From the NCBI GenBank assembly GCA_022709365.1, contig JAKLIY010000008.1, positions 1 through 64,000 on the forward strand: a DNA stretch of 64,000 bases, in the 5' to 3' direction. A program made the position numbers and the translations under genes. Every line of letters starts with the position of its first letter. Position 1 is the stretch's first letter. This document shows, in pieces, positions 30,771 through 38,870 of the stretch. Under the pieces are notes generated by a model. That model did no database searches, had not been told where the DNA came from, and saw only the letters and a list, made by a program, of their open reading frames with translations. Origin of the DNA: Pseudomonadota bacterium (GTDB lineage Bacteria > Pseudomonadota > Gammaproteobacteria > Competibacterales > Competibacteraceae).

Positions 30771-31178
30771 GGGTTCGGGTTAAGGTGGGGCGGGGTTAGG
30801 CACTTCAGGGGGCGAGCCGTTGGGAAATTGAGGCGAGTAACGATAGTGCCTTGATGGGCCGTGTTGCAACGGGCCTTCGGCGCGCTTCCCCGTGCCACCC
30901 CCGGTAAGTGCCGGATTGTCTCCATATCGGTCGGCGTGCGCCAGTTCCAGTAACCAACGCTACTGGACGGTCGCTAGCGGCGACTGAGAAGCTGTAAAAA
31001 ACAAACAATCTTATAGTTTTTTATATAAATTATTTATTTTTAACTATTTTTAGTCATCATGACCTATTCCAAGTTAGAAGCGTAGCACCAAGCTTCAAGG
31101 TCATCGCTTGGGCCAAGTTAGACGTACACCTACACCTACACATTAACCTTTTTACAGGGTTGGGATGATTCTGGAGGA
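30771..31178. other. origin-like intergenic segment with AT-rich core and short repeats
   Basis: A roughly 55-bp AT-rich run (about 31000-31056) stands out sharply from the GC-rich surroundings. It is followed by two copies of CCAAGTTAGA (31069-31078, 31113-31122), an inverted repeat CCAAGC/GCTTGG (31088-31111) and a short tandem repeat of CACCTA around 31125-31140. Being next to the primase-helicase and the large inverted repeat at 31179, this is a plausible replication origin, although no initiator box can be named. Confidence 0.45.
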
Positions 31179-31293
31179 TAGGGATAGTAGGGAGGGTAGG
31201 GAGGGTAGGGATAGTTATTCCAGAAAGTTCCCTTAAGAAAGCTTCTATAGGGACTTTTCGGAATAACCCTCCCTACCCTCCCTACTATCCCTA
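31179..31293. repeat. large G-rich/C-rich inverted repeat at the 3' end of the primase gene
   Basis: The left arm (31179-31221) is built of TAGGG-type repeats with seven GGG runs. The right arm (31260-31293) is its exact complement apart from a 9-bp block (TAGGGATAG) present only on the left. Inner arms AAAGT-CCCT/AGGGACTTT extend the stem. The G strand fits the G-quadruplex rule of at least four GGG runs with short loops. It overlaps the stop codon of the primase gene (31291-31293). It could be a terminator, a single-strand origin or a replication-protein site. Confidence 0.6.
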
Positions 31294-33549
31294 ATGCCCC
31301 CCACCGTCCAGAGCAATAAGTCCAATTCCCAATCGCTTGATTTTTCCTACGGTCTTTTTCAAATAAAATCCTTTATAAGTCATATATTTACCTAATTTTG
31401 TCTGACTCTCTTCCTTCACACCGTTTGCGGCGCACCAATCCCGGTAAGCGGCCCATAGCTGGCTCGACAACACTTCCGCGTTGCGATGAATAATGCAACA
31501 CTCAGCGATGAACGGCCCAAACACATCCATTTCCTCGCGATAGGCTTGAGTTGCGGCCTGCACTTTGGCGGGGGGTTGCAGCCCGTGGCGTTGCCAATCC
31601 AGGCAGCCACGGATGGCCCAATTCAGAATTCCCGGTAGTTCCGCTTCTAACTGGTCGGGGAGGTTGAGGTTTTCGCGGCCTTTAAAACTCACCTCGAAGG
31701 GCACCAGCCGCACGCGCGACCAGATGGCGTCATCGGTGCCGCGGATTTCCGGTTTGTGGTTGCCGTACATCCACGGTTTGAACTGCGGTTTGAAGGTGAA
31801 GGCTTCCTGATAGAGGCGACGCCCTTCGATGGTGTCGCCGCCGGTGATGTCCTTGATCAACTGCTCATTGAGTCGGTGTTCTTCATCGACTTCGCTGGTG
31901 CAGACGAAGCGCGGCCCGGCTAAGGTCGCCGCCTTGCGCTGGTTATCCTCCGGGTTTTTCGACTTCATGAAGGTGTCGGCACCCACCTTGCGGCCGTAGC
32001 CATAACTGGATTCGCCGCAGTTACCGACCAGCTTCATGATGGCCTCCACCAGGGTGGTCTTGCCGTTTTTGCCGGTGTCGCCGTACAGGAAGAACAGGGC
32101 GCGTTCCTTGACCACGCCGGTCAGCGACCAACCGACTGCACGCTGAATGAAAGCCACCAGGGCGTCGTCGCCGGCAAACACTTGAGACAAAAACAAGAGC
32201 CACATCGGGCAGGTGGCGGCCGGGTCGTAAGTGATGGGAGCGATGAAGGTGATGCGGTCGGCAGGGTCGTGGGGACGCAATTGGCCGGTACGGAGGTCGA
32301 CGGTGCCATTCTGGACGTTGAACAGCCAAGGATCGGCGTTGAGGTCGCCGTATTCGATCAGCAGCGCGTGTTTCGACAGCTTCAATCCTGCCGCGATGGT
32401 GCGTTCGTGCTCGGATTGCACCGCCCATTTCAGCAGGGCCTCGGCTTGGATCATGAGCGACTTGCGCCGGTCTTCATCCGCTTCATCGGCGGCGCGGCGG
32501 GCGAGGGTGGCGGATTCCCGGGCGATGAGGCGCGAGAGACCGTCGACGAAGCCGGTGGCGATAGACCCTTCGCTGGTGGGATCGGGCCGCCAGAACTGGC
32601 CGGTCCAGAGCACCCAGCCGAGTCCGAGCGCATACCAAATGCGGCCTTGGTAGTAGTGGCGGATCCGGTGCGAGTTTGCCAGATGGGTGCAGGGACTGAC
32701 GGTCGGGGGACAGTAGACGACCTCGGCCTGGCCGGTTGGGGTGCTCGGGCGAGCGGGTGCCGGAGCGGGAACGGGTGGCGCGGCGAACACCGGCGCAGTG
32801 GCCGTCAGCGCTTGAAGTTCCTCCAAGGTGTGGCCCTGATTCAGCCAGTCCGACACGTCGCCTTTGGCGGGTAGCCCCGGCAGTTCCAGCATCCGCACCT
32901 CGCCCACCTGGCCGCGGAGGGCGTGGACGAGGGTTTGCATGTGCGCCCGGCCCGGCTCGTCATGATCGGGTATTAGGATCACGCACGCCGCTCCGGCCAG
33001 TTGGGCGGTGTATTCCCGGCGCCACTTAGCTTTCTGATCGGGCTTCGCGGCGCCTTCGATATTAGTGGTGGCGGTCAGGCCACTGGCGGCGAGGCGGTCG
33101 CAGTCCTTTTCACCCTCCACCACGAAGACCGTGGCGCTCTGGGCGATGGCGGAGCGGAGTTCCGGGAGGCGGTAGAGCACGGCGGGACCGGGGCCGGCTT
33201 TGTAGATCCATTCGCCGGCGGCTCCGCGATGGCGGATGCGGAAGTCCTTAGGGGCATAGCGGATTTTCTGACGGACTTCGACGCCAGCCACGTCACGGTA
33301 ACTGTACGTCGCCACGATTGCCCGCCGACCGGGTGGCGGTTCCGGGGTCAGGTCGAGAGCGGCGAGGATATGGTCGTAGGAACAGCCGGCGAAACAGTGC
33401 AGCAACAGTCGACCATTCATTTTGACCGACAGGGACGGATTATGGTCCTCGTGGCAGGGACAGCGGGCTTTGTAGCCGTCGCCGGATTTGACCGGGCGAT
33501 AGCCGGTGACCCGTTCCAGGGCGGTCAGCGCGTCGTCGAGCGGGTTCAT
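31291..33549 (-). CDS. primase-helicase (CHC2 zinc finger, Toprim, SF3 helicase)
   Basis: The 752-residue protein has three domains. An N-terminal primase zinc finger has RCPCHEDHNPSLSV and LLLHCFAGCSYDHI. A Toprim domain has VFVVEGEKDCDRLAASG and VILIPDHDEPGRAH. A C-terminal superfamily 3 helicase of the P4/D5 type has Walker A FLYGDTGKNGKTTLVEAI, Walker B-like RFVCTSEVDEEHRLNEQLIK and DITGGDTIEGRRLYQ. Such proteins start replication of phages, satellites and plasmids. ATG 33549 overlaps the stop of a 68-codon frame (ATGA) and has a G-rich Shine-Dalgarno. It may be the element's replication initiator. Confidence 0.9.
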   Translation of the reverse strand: MNPLDDALTALERVTGYRPVKSGDGYKARCPCHEDHNPSLSVKMNGRLLLHCFAGCSYDHILAALDLTPEPPPGRRAIVATYSYRDVAGVEVRQKIRYAPKDFRIRHRGAAGEWIYKAGPGPAVLYRLPELRSAIAQSATVFVVEGEKDCDRLAASGLTATTNIEGAAKPDQKAKWRREYTAQLAGAACVILIPDHDEPGRAHMQTLVHALRGQVGEVRMLELPGLPAKGDVSDWLNQGHTLEELQALTATAPVFAAPPVPAPAPARPSTPTGQAEVVYCPPTVSPCTHLANSHRIRHYYQGRIWYALGLGWVLWTGQFWRPDPTSEGSIATGFVDGLSRLIARESATLARRAADEADEDRRKSLMIQAEALLKWAVQSEHERTIAAGLKLSKHALLIEYGDLNADPWLFNVQNGTVDLRTGQLRPHDPADRITFIAPITYDPAATCPMWLLFLSQVFAGDDALVAFIQRAVGWSLTGVVKERALFFLYGDTGKNGKTTLVEAIMKLVGNCGESSYGYGRKVGADTFMKSKNPEDNQRKAATLAGPRFVCTSEVDEEHRLNEQLIKDITGGDTIEGRRLYQEAFTFKPQFKPWMYGNHKPEIRGTDDAIWSRVRLVPFEVSFKGRENLNLPDQLEAELPGILNWAIRGCLDWQRHGLQPPAKVQAATQAYREEMDVFGPFIAECCIIHRNAEVLSSQLWAAYRDWCAANGVKEESQTKLGKYMTYKGFYLKKTVGKIKRLGIGLIALDGGGH

Positions 33550-33752
33550 GACCGCCCCCGCAGCGTACACGGCCCCGCGGCGCCGCGGTCGGCGCCGAGA
33601 GCGAATGGCGCTGCGCTCGGATCATGACTGCCGTGGCGGCCAGAAGCACCAGCGCCGGCTGGCCGATGAGGGGGCGCCAGCAGGCCGGGCGCACACGCCG
33701 CCGGGGCGCCGGCTGCACCCTGATTCGACGTTCTGTCAGTATGGACTTTCAT
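33546..33752 (-). CDS. 68-codon reading frame coupled to the primase gene
   Basis: The frame begins MKVHTDRTSNQGAAGAPAAC and is Ala/Gly/Pro-rich. AAGGGG stands 6 bp before its ATG, and its TGA overlaps the primase ATG in ATGA, which argues for translation. The composition is low in complexity, so it may act as a leader peptide for coupling rather than as a folded protein. No family is recognised. Confidence 0.4.
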   Translation of the reverse strand: MKVHTDRTSNQGAAGAPAACAPGLLAPPHRPAGAGASGRHGSHDPSAAPFALGADRGAAGPCTLRGRS

Positions 33753-33794
33753 GCAATCCCCTTTTTAAAGGCGTACAGCCACCTTGCTGGGGTC

Positions 33795-33822
33795 TTGAAA
33801 GTCACTGTCAGTCCGCTATAAT
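33795..33822 (+). promoter_or_regulatory. sigma70-like promoter
   Basis: TTGAAA (33795-33800) and TATAAT (33817-33822) are spaced by 16 bp on the plus strand. No plus-strand coding gene follows, but a terminator lies about 75 bp downstream, suggesting a short RNA. Confidence 0.6.
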
Positions 33823-33828
33823 CAGAAC

Positions 33829-33924
33829 CAGCTCATAGTTTCTGATTGTCGTCCTTAGCGGAGCGACGGACGGCGACTTTCAAATGTTCCCAACGAACCC
33901 TCGCGCTCGAAACGCGGGGGTTTT
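33829..33924 (+). ncRNA. candidate small RNA, about 95 nt
   Basis: The interval runs from the predicted start after the promoter at 33795-33822 to the terminator at 33898-33924. It contains an internal stem around GTCGTCC/GGACGGCGAC (about 33848-33877). It is antisense to the 3' part of the small minus-strand frame at 33833-33997 and lies upstream of the primase unit. It could be a copy-number-control-type RNA; expression is not shown. Confidence 0.45.
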
Positions 33925-33997
33925 GCGGTTTTCGGGTGGCGATCTTTATCTTCGGCGGTCGTCGGACCTCATCAGTCGGTGTGCCCGGAGTGGACAT
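33833..33997 (-). CDS. small basic protein, 54 aa
   Basis: The frame begins MSTPGTPTDEVRRPPKIKIA and is strongly basic (RVRWEHLKVAVRRSAKDDNQ). GGAG stands about 12 bp before the ATG. It could be a small DNA- or RNA-binding protein. It overlaps the candidate antisense RNA on the other strand. Confidence 0.4.
   Translation of the reverse strand: MSTPGTPTDEVRRPPKIKIATRKPQNPRVSSARVRWEHLKVAVRRSAKDDNQKL
33898..33924 (+). terminator. rho-independent terminator of the candidate small RNA
   Basis: CCCTCGCG/CGCGGGGG forms an 8-bp stem (one T-G wobble) with a 7-nt loop, followed by TTTTGCGGTTTT on the plus strand. Confidence 0.6.
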
Positions 33998-34151
33998 CGG
34001 GTTATGGTCTCCATTATAGCGGGTGAACGCCCTTAGGGCGCAATCCGCTAACGTCTCCCGGGCCCCCGCCGGATCCGCCCCCGGGGCGGTGGCGAGGCCC
34101 GGAGGCCCGCAGGGCCAGCCCGCCGTCCTGCGTTTTCCCCGGCGGTGTCTA

Positions 34152-34577
34152 TCACCCATGGATTTCGGAAGCGGCGGTGGTTGAAACAGCGTCCGTCCCG
34201 TGGGGTGCCGTCAGGGTATGGTGGAGCAGGGCGTCGGTCTCCCGCAGCATTTTGTCGAGATAAAACTGATCCTCATCCAACTGCCGCCGTTGCGCTTGCA
34301 ACTGGGTGCCCAGGGTTACAAGCTGGCTTCGATGGTGAAGGAGGTCACGGGTGAGCACCTGGTCGTGCCAGCACTGAACTTGGATCAGGCCGTGTTTGAT
34401 CTGCGCGAGGGTGGGACGTGTGGGGAAGAGGTGAGCGCGGAACTGACGGGCGATGGCCTGCGGGGTGATCGGTCGACGGCGAGCGGCGAGCGCATCGGAC
34501 GCTTCCAGTACGCCTAGCGCCACTTGAAACGCGAAATCCGGCGCGAACGTCGTCCCCGGTGGGTGGTGAGTAGACAT
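34152..34577 (-). CDS. hypothetical helical protein, 141 aa
   Basis: The protein begins MSTHHPPGTTFAPDFAFQVA and contains RRRPITPQAIARQFRAHLFP and a long helical stretch LVTLGTQLQAQRRQLDEDQF. I do not recognise the family. GAGG stands 7 bp before ATG 34577, and a second ATG directly precedes it. It lies upstream of the primase unit on the same strand, so a replication or maintenance role is possible. Confidence 0.55.
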   Translation of the reverse strand: MSTHHPPGTTFAPDFAFQVALGVLEASDALAARRRPITPQAIARQFRAHLFPTRPTLAQIKHGLIQVQCWHDQVLTRDLLHHRSQLVTLGTQLQAQRRQLDEDQFYLDKMLRETDALLHHTLTAPHGTDAVSTTAASEIHG

Positions 34578-34580
34578 CAT

Positions 34581-35146
34581 GGCACCTCGGATGCGGTGGG
34601 GGTCAGGTCCTCACCGTGGTTACCGGTGGGGGCCGCCGGGTCCCCCACGGGGCGGCGGTTGATAATAGCCCGGTGATCGTCGGTGCGTCGGCGGAGGCCG
34701 GACCCGCGCGGCGCCCACTTCGCCACCGGTCGAATCGTTCGGATCGTGTGCGTGTTGGCATGAGTTCTCCGTTAAAATATCTTTAATAATCAATATAATT
34801 GCTGATAAAGATTTCTTCCCTACCTATCGTCAAGGGTTCGGACTGTTTTGATTTGATCAAACTCAGGAAAACGCCCCCGTGGGATTTAATAACGGGTACC
34901 GAGGCCCAGCCCTGGATCGATGCCCTCCCAACGGTCCGAACTATGGAGAGGGGTTATCTTGTCAAAAATAGCCCGAGATAGGGTACCCCCACGCACGCTC
35001 CGATCCGGCATCGGGCTATCCCCGGTTTTTTTACGGGCGTACTGCCCTATAGTAAAAACGGAAAACGGATGAATTCAAGTTTTCGGAACGCTTTTTTAAA
35101 AAAATAATCTATAATCGGGAAAATCTTGTCACGAGGATGAGAGACC
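34581..35146. other. 566-bp region without a gene; AT-rich segments and attenuator-like structure
   Basis: Around 34765-34810 and 35085-35120 are AT-rich stretches in a GC-rich setting. ATAGCCCGA (34968-34976) can pair with TCGGGCTAT (35011-35019), and TCGGG (35011-35015) can pair with CCCGG (35021-35025) followed by seven T residues. The two pairings exclude each other. A TATAAT at 35110-35115 may be the -10 element of the gene starting at 35147. No coding frame is convincing. Confidence 0.45.
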
Positions 35147-36172
35147 TTGCCCAGAAAACCCTTGCGAAAAGCGTCCGAGCGGGAGCGGACTACCGAGCCT
35201 TTGGTGGTCCCGAACGCCGTTTCCGAACCCGATTTCCGCATTCTGGCGGACGCCGGCGGCGTCGTCACCGCGGAAATGCCGGTGGAGGCGTGGATTGCGC
35301 TCCCTAACCATCCGCACCAGCGCAATACCGCGCGCCACGCCCGGGCCGTGCATCTCAAGCAGGCCCGGGGGGCGACCGGCGCGGTGGCGAACCAACTGGC
35401 GCAGGTCGTCGCCGCGCGTCTCGACGGCGCGTACTACAAGGTGGACGGCCATACCCGCAGCTATTTGTGGGAGCAGGGCCAGCTGCCGCGCCCGGCCGTG
35501 CTGCGCGTCACGATTTATCCGGTCGCGTCCCGCGCGGAGCTGGACGCACTGTACGAGGTCTTCGATGCGTCCACGGCTGCCAAGACGCGCTACGATCAAG
35601 TCTACGGCGGTTTCCGGGAATGCGGGTTCCAGCCGCGGTCCAAGCGCCTGCGCCACGGCTTTTTGAACGACGCGCTGAACATCGCCCTGCGCGGCGGTAT
35701 CCGCGGGCAGCAGAGCCGCGCCTTGCCCGAGGTTAACCTGTATCGAGCCGTCGCGGTGTTCCAGCGCGAATTGGAGTTGCTCGACAGCATCGACCCGGAA
35801 CCGCGGCCGTTCTATTCCGGGGTGGTGGCGGCGGCCCTGATCGGCTTGGCGCTGTATCCGCCCGAGCGGGTCCTCGACTTTTTCAAAAAGCTGCAAAACG
35901 GGGAGGGCAACCGGAAAGAGGGGCGCTCGGATCCGGTGGATGCCGTGTTGAACGTGATCCAGCACATGACGTTGGAAAAACGGGCGGCGCAAACCGCGTT
36001 GCAAGCGGATTTGTGCGCCCGCACGCTGCGCGGCTTGGTGACCTGGTTGGCCGGACCCGAAACCCAGCGCAACCAATACTGGTTGAAGACCAGCATTCAT
36101 GCGGTCCCTATGGAACCCCTCTTGGAACAGATCAAACTCAAGAAAGGCATTCGGGACGATCCCACGCTGTGA
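35147..36172 (+). CDS. ParB/sulfiredoxin-like domain protein, 341 aa
   Basis: The protein starts at TTG 35147 and has an N-terminal ParB-like region: VEAWIALPNHPHQRNTARHA, then LDGAYYKVDGHTRSYLWEQG. The 'DGHTR' matches the GxRR/DGHTR box of ParB/Srx-fold proteins. It continues LRVTIYPVASRAELDALYEV and a helical C-terminal half (RHGFLNDALNIALRGGIRGQ). Proteins of this type occur on phages and plasmids and may bind DNA or nucleotides; no HTH is evident. The Shine-Dalgarno is weak. The upstream attenuator-like region may control it. Confidence 0.6.
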   Translation: MPRKPLRKASERERTTEPLVVPNAVSEPDFRILADAGGVVTAEMPVEAWIALPNHPHQRNTARHARAVHLKQARGATGAVANQLAQVVAARLDGAYYKVDGHTRSYLWEQGQLPRPAVLRVTIYPVASRAELDALYEVFDASTAAKTRYDQVYGGFRECGFQPRSKRLRHGFLNDALNIALRGGIRGQQSRALPEVNLYRAVAVFQRELELLDSIDPEPRPFYSGVVAAALIGLALYPPERVLDFFKKLQNGEGNRKEGRSDPVDAVLNVIQHMTLEKRAAQTALQADLCARTLRGLVTWLAGPETQRNQYWLKTSIHAVPMEPLLEQIKLKKGIRDDPTL

Positions 36173-36294
36173 GGGCGCCAAGGGGCTGGCCGGGTGCGGC
36201 CATCCCGGATAAAGTGAGAGGGCATAGCCGCTCGTGCCCGGTGGTCGGGGCGGGCCTCCCACAACGATAACGACGCTTCCAGGGTTGGAAGGTA

Positions 36295-37272
36295 GTGACT
36301 GGCGACCCCTCTGTACTCCGCTTCTGGCGCCGCGCGGCGTCGTCGGGCCTGTCAATCGTCCTCCTGCTCGCGAGCGTGGCGGGCGGCGTGGCGAACGCCG
36401 ACCCGCTGCGCGTGGTCGCGGTGCTCTACCCGGAGACCGACGCGCCCTACCGGCAGCTTTTCGCGGAAATTCTCGGTGGGATCGAACGGGGCTTGCCGGC
36501 AGAGACGGTTCGCGCGCACGCGCTGCCTGCCGCCCCGGATGCGGTCGCCCTGCGCCGCTGGCTCGATCAAGAAGCGCCGGTCGTCGTCGTCACCCTGGGC
36601 CGGGTGCCCACCGAAACCTACGAACACCTCGGCCGGAAAACACCGCAGGTCATCGGCGCGCTGGACGCCTCCCCGCAAACCCGCCCGAACGTCGCGGGCG
36701 TCGGTCTCGCCGTCGATCCGGCTCTGCTGTTCGCCACGCTCCAACAGCTCGCGCCTGCCAAACGCCGCGTTTGGGTGGTCTTTAATCCCGCTTACGACCG
36801 TTGGCTGATGGATCTCGCCCGAACCGCGGCCACCGCCCGTGGTCTGGAATTGGAATCGCTGGAAGCGGGCGATCTTCGCGAGTCTGCCCGCCAGTTTCTG
36901 CACGTCCTTAAAACCGCCGATCCGACGACGGATGCGATCTGGCTGGTGGCGGACGCCGGCATCATCGATTCCCAGACGATTCTGCCGCTGGTGATCGAGA
37001 AAAGCTGGCAGCGTCGCTTGCCGGTGTTTTCCAACAGCTTCGCGCACGTCAAGCGCGGGGTGCTGTTCGCGCTGTATCCCGACAACATTTCGTTGGGTCG
37101 CCGGTTGGCGGAGCTGTCCTTGCAAGCGTTGCGAACCCCGGATGCCCGAGCCGGCGTCGAGGTCTTGCGCGCGGTCAAGCGTGCGCTCAATCTCAAGGTG
37201 GTCGGCCATCTGGAACTCGACGTCCCTCCAGACATCGAGCGGCAATTCGATCTGGTGTTGCCCGTATGGTGA
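36295..37272 (+). CDS. ABC-type substrate-binding (PF04392-like) periplasmic protein
   Basis: The 325-residue protein (GTG start) has a signal sequence (SGLSIVLLLASVAGGVANA). It then follows the ABC_sub_bind pattern: RVVAVLYPETDAPYRQLFAE, PVVVVTLGRVPTETYEHLGR, KRRVWVVFNPAYDRWLMDLA, AIWLVADAGIIDSQTILPLV and PVFSNSFAHVKRGVLFALYP. Such proteins are often encoded beside histidine kinases and act as extracytoplasmic sensors rather than transport components. Its stop overlaps the ATG of the kinase gene, so the pair probably works together. No ABC permease or ATPase is present. Confidence 0.8.
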   Translation: MTGDPSVLRFWRRAASSGLSIVLLLASVAGGVANADPLRVVAVLYPETDAPYRQLFAEILGGIERGLPAETVRAHALPAAPDAVALRRWLDQEAPVVVVTLGRVPTETYEHLGRKTPQVIGALDASPQTRPNVAGVGLAVDPALLFATLQQLAPAKRRVWVVFNPAYDRWLMDLARTAATARGLELESLEAGDLRESARQFLHVLKTADPTTDAIWLVADAGIIDSQTILPLVIEKSWQRRLPVFSNSFAHVKRGVLFALYPDNISLGRRLAELSLQALRTPDARAGVEVLRAVKRALNLKVVGHLELDVPPDIERQFDLVLPVW

Positions 37273-38831
37273 AGCGCCGAACGTCGATCCGGCGCGGGTT
37301 CGCGGCGGGCAGCTTTCGGCGCCAACTGGCCGTCCTCTCCAGCCTGGGTTTGTTGGGCCTCGCGCTGGCGATCGCGCTGGCGTCCAGCGGATTTTTGGCG
37401 TGGCGTCTCGAATCCCTGGCGCTGGCGTTCCTCGGCGAAGTGACCGGGCAGTTGGCGAACGAGAGCCGGCTGGTGTTTCTGGAATCGCCCGCTTCGGCGC
37501 TGGAGCGGGCCGCCCGGATCGCGGCCTTTCCCGGCGTGCGGCGGGCCGCGTTGCTCAAACCCGACGCGGAACCGTGGGTGACCTCGCCCGACGCGGGCCG
37601 CTGGCCGCGCGTGCCGCCCGCGACCGGAGGGCGCCCGAGCGCCGCGCCGATCCACGAAGACCGCGATTGTTGGTATTTCGTCGCGCCCGTGCGCACCGGC
37701 GCCGACGAGGTGTCGCCGATGGCGGCCCGAAACGAGACGCAATTGCTCGGCTACGTCGCGGTCGCCTGGCGCAAGGCACCGCTGGCGCAATTGCGCGGGT
37801 GGCTGTTCGCGCTGAACGGCGCGATCGCGCTGGTGCTGGCGGCCGGCATCTTCGCGGCGCTCCAAGTCTTTTTGCGCCGCTTGACCGATCCGCTCGACCG
37901 GCTCGCCGGCGTGATGCGGCGAATGCAGGCTGGCGAAACCGGCGCCCGCGCCGCCGTCACGGGTCCGGCAGAAACGTGCGAGATCGGCCGGGTGTTCAAC
38001 GACCTGCTGGACCGATTGGAGCAGCACCGCGCTGCGCTGGAACAACACCGCGCTGCGTTGGAATCCGAAGTGGTGATGCGAACCCAGGACCTCAGTGCGG
38101 CGCGGGACCTGGCCCTGACCGCCGACCGCTACAAATCGGCGTTTTTGGCCACCATGTCCCACGAGATGCGCACACCGCTCCAATCCATCATCGGCTACAC
38201 CCAAGAGAGCGAAAAGCAACTGAAGTTTTTGGAAGGCGACGCCGACCCGGCGATTCTCGGGATGTTGGCGGAGTATTTCGGGATCGTGCTCACCGCGTCC
38301 GACGAACTCTTGCTGCGCATCAATCAGGTGCTCGAACTGGCGGCGCTCGAAGCGGGCAAACGGGAGGTCGCGCGGGAATGGGTCGATCTGCCCCGCTTGG
38401 TCGACGAGGTGGTCGCGGCGCTGAAGCTGCACGCCGCCCGCAATCGCAATCGCGTGGACGTGATTTGCGAGGGCCTGCGACGCATCGAGCTCGACGACGA
38501 CAAAATCCGCCAAATCCTCCGCAACCTGTTGGACAACGCCTGCAAGTTCACCCACGACGGCGCGGTGCGGCTCCGGGTGCGCGCCGGAAACGGCGTTCTG
38601 TCGATCGAGGTGGCGGATTCGGGTATCGGTATTCCCCAGGACCAATTGAAACTCATTTTCGAGCCGTTCCGCCAAGTGGACATGAGCGATACGCGCCGTT
38701 ACGGCGGCACCGGGTTGGGGCTGGCGATCACTAAAAATGTCTGCCAGCTCCTGGGGGGCGCCATCGCCGTGGACAGCACGCCGGGGGTGGGGTCCCGCTT
38801 TCGGGTAGAGATTCCCTTGCCGATTCGTTGA
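37266..38831 (+). CDS. sensor histidine kinase
   Basis: The 521-residue protein has a first transmembrane helix (about residues 25-50), a periplasmic region of about 130 residues, a second transmembrane helix near residue 185 and a HAMP linker (RRLTDPLDRLAGVMRRMQAG). A short coiled coil with the repeat LEQHRAALEQHRAALE follows. The HisKA domain has the phosphoacceptor in FLATMSHEMRTPLQSIIGY (about residue 300), and the HATPase domain has NLLDNACKFTHDGAV, DSGIGIPQDQLKLIF and GGTGLGLAITKN. It overlaps the substrate-binding gene by 7 bp. The probable response regulator is at 42437-43393. Confidence 0.9.
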   Translation: MVKRRTSIRRGFAAGSFRRQLAVLSSLGLLGLALAIALASSGFLAWRLESLALAFLGEVTGQLANESRLVFLESPASALERAARIAAFPGVRRAALLKPDAEPWVTSPDAGRWPRVPPATGGRPSAAPIHEDRDCWYFVAPVRTGADEVSPMAARNETQLLGYVAVAWRKAPLAQLRGWLFALNGAIALVLAAGIFAALQVFLRRLTDPLDRLAGVMRRMQAGETGARAAVTGPAETCEIGRVFNDLLDRLEQHRAALEQHRAALESEVVMRTQDLSAARDLALTADRYKSAFLATMSHEMRTPLQSIIGYTQESEKQLKFLEGDADPAILGMLAEYFGIVLTASDELLLRINQVLELAALEAGKREVAREWVDLPRLVDEVVAALKLHAARNRNRVDVICEGLRRIELDDDKIRQILRNLLDNACKFTHDGAVRLRVRAGNGVLSIEVADSGIGIPQDQLKLIFEPFRQVDMSDTRRYGGTGLGLAITKNVCQLLGGAIAVDSTPGVGSRFRVEIPLPIR

Positions 38832-38870
38832 GCCGGCCTCGACGGGGCGGGACGCGCCGATCCGCTGGCC

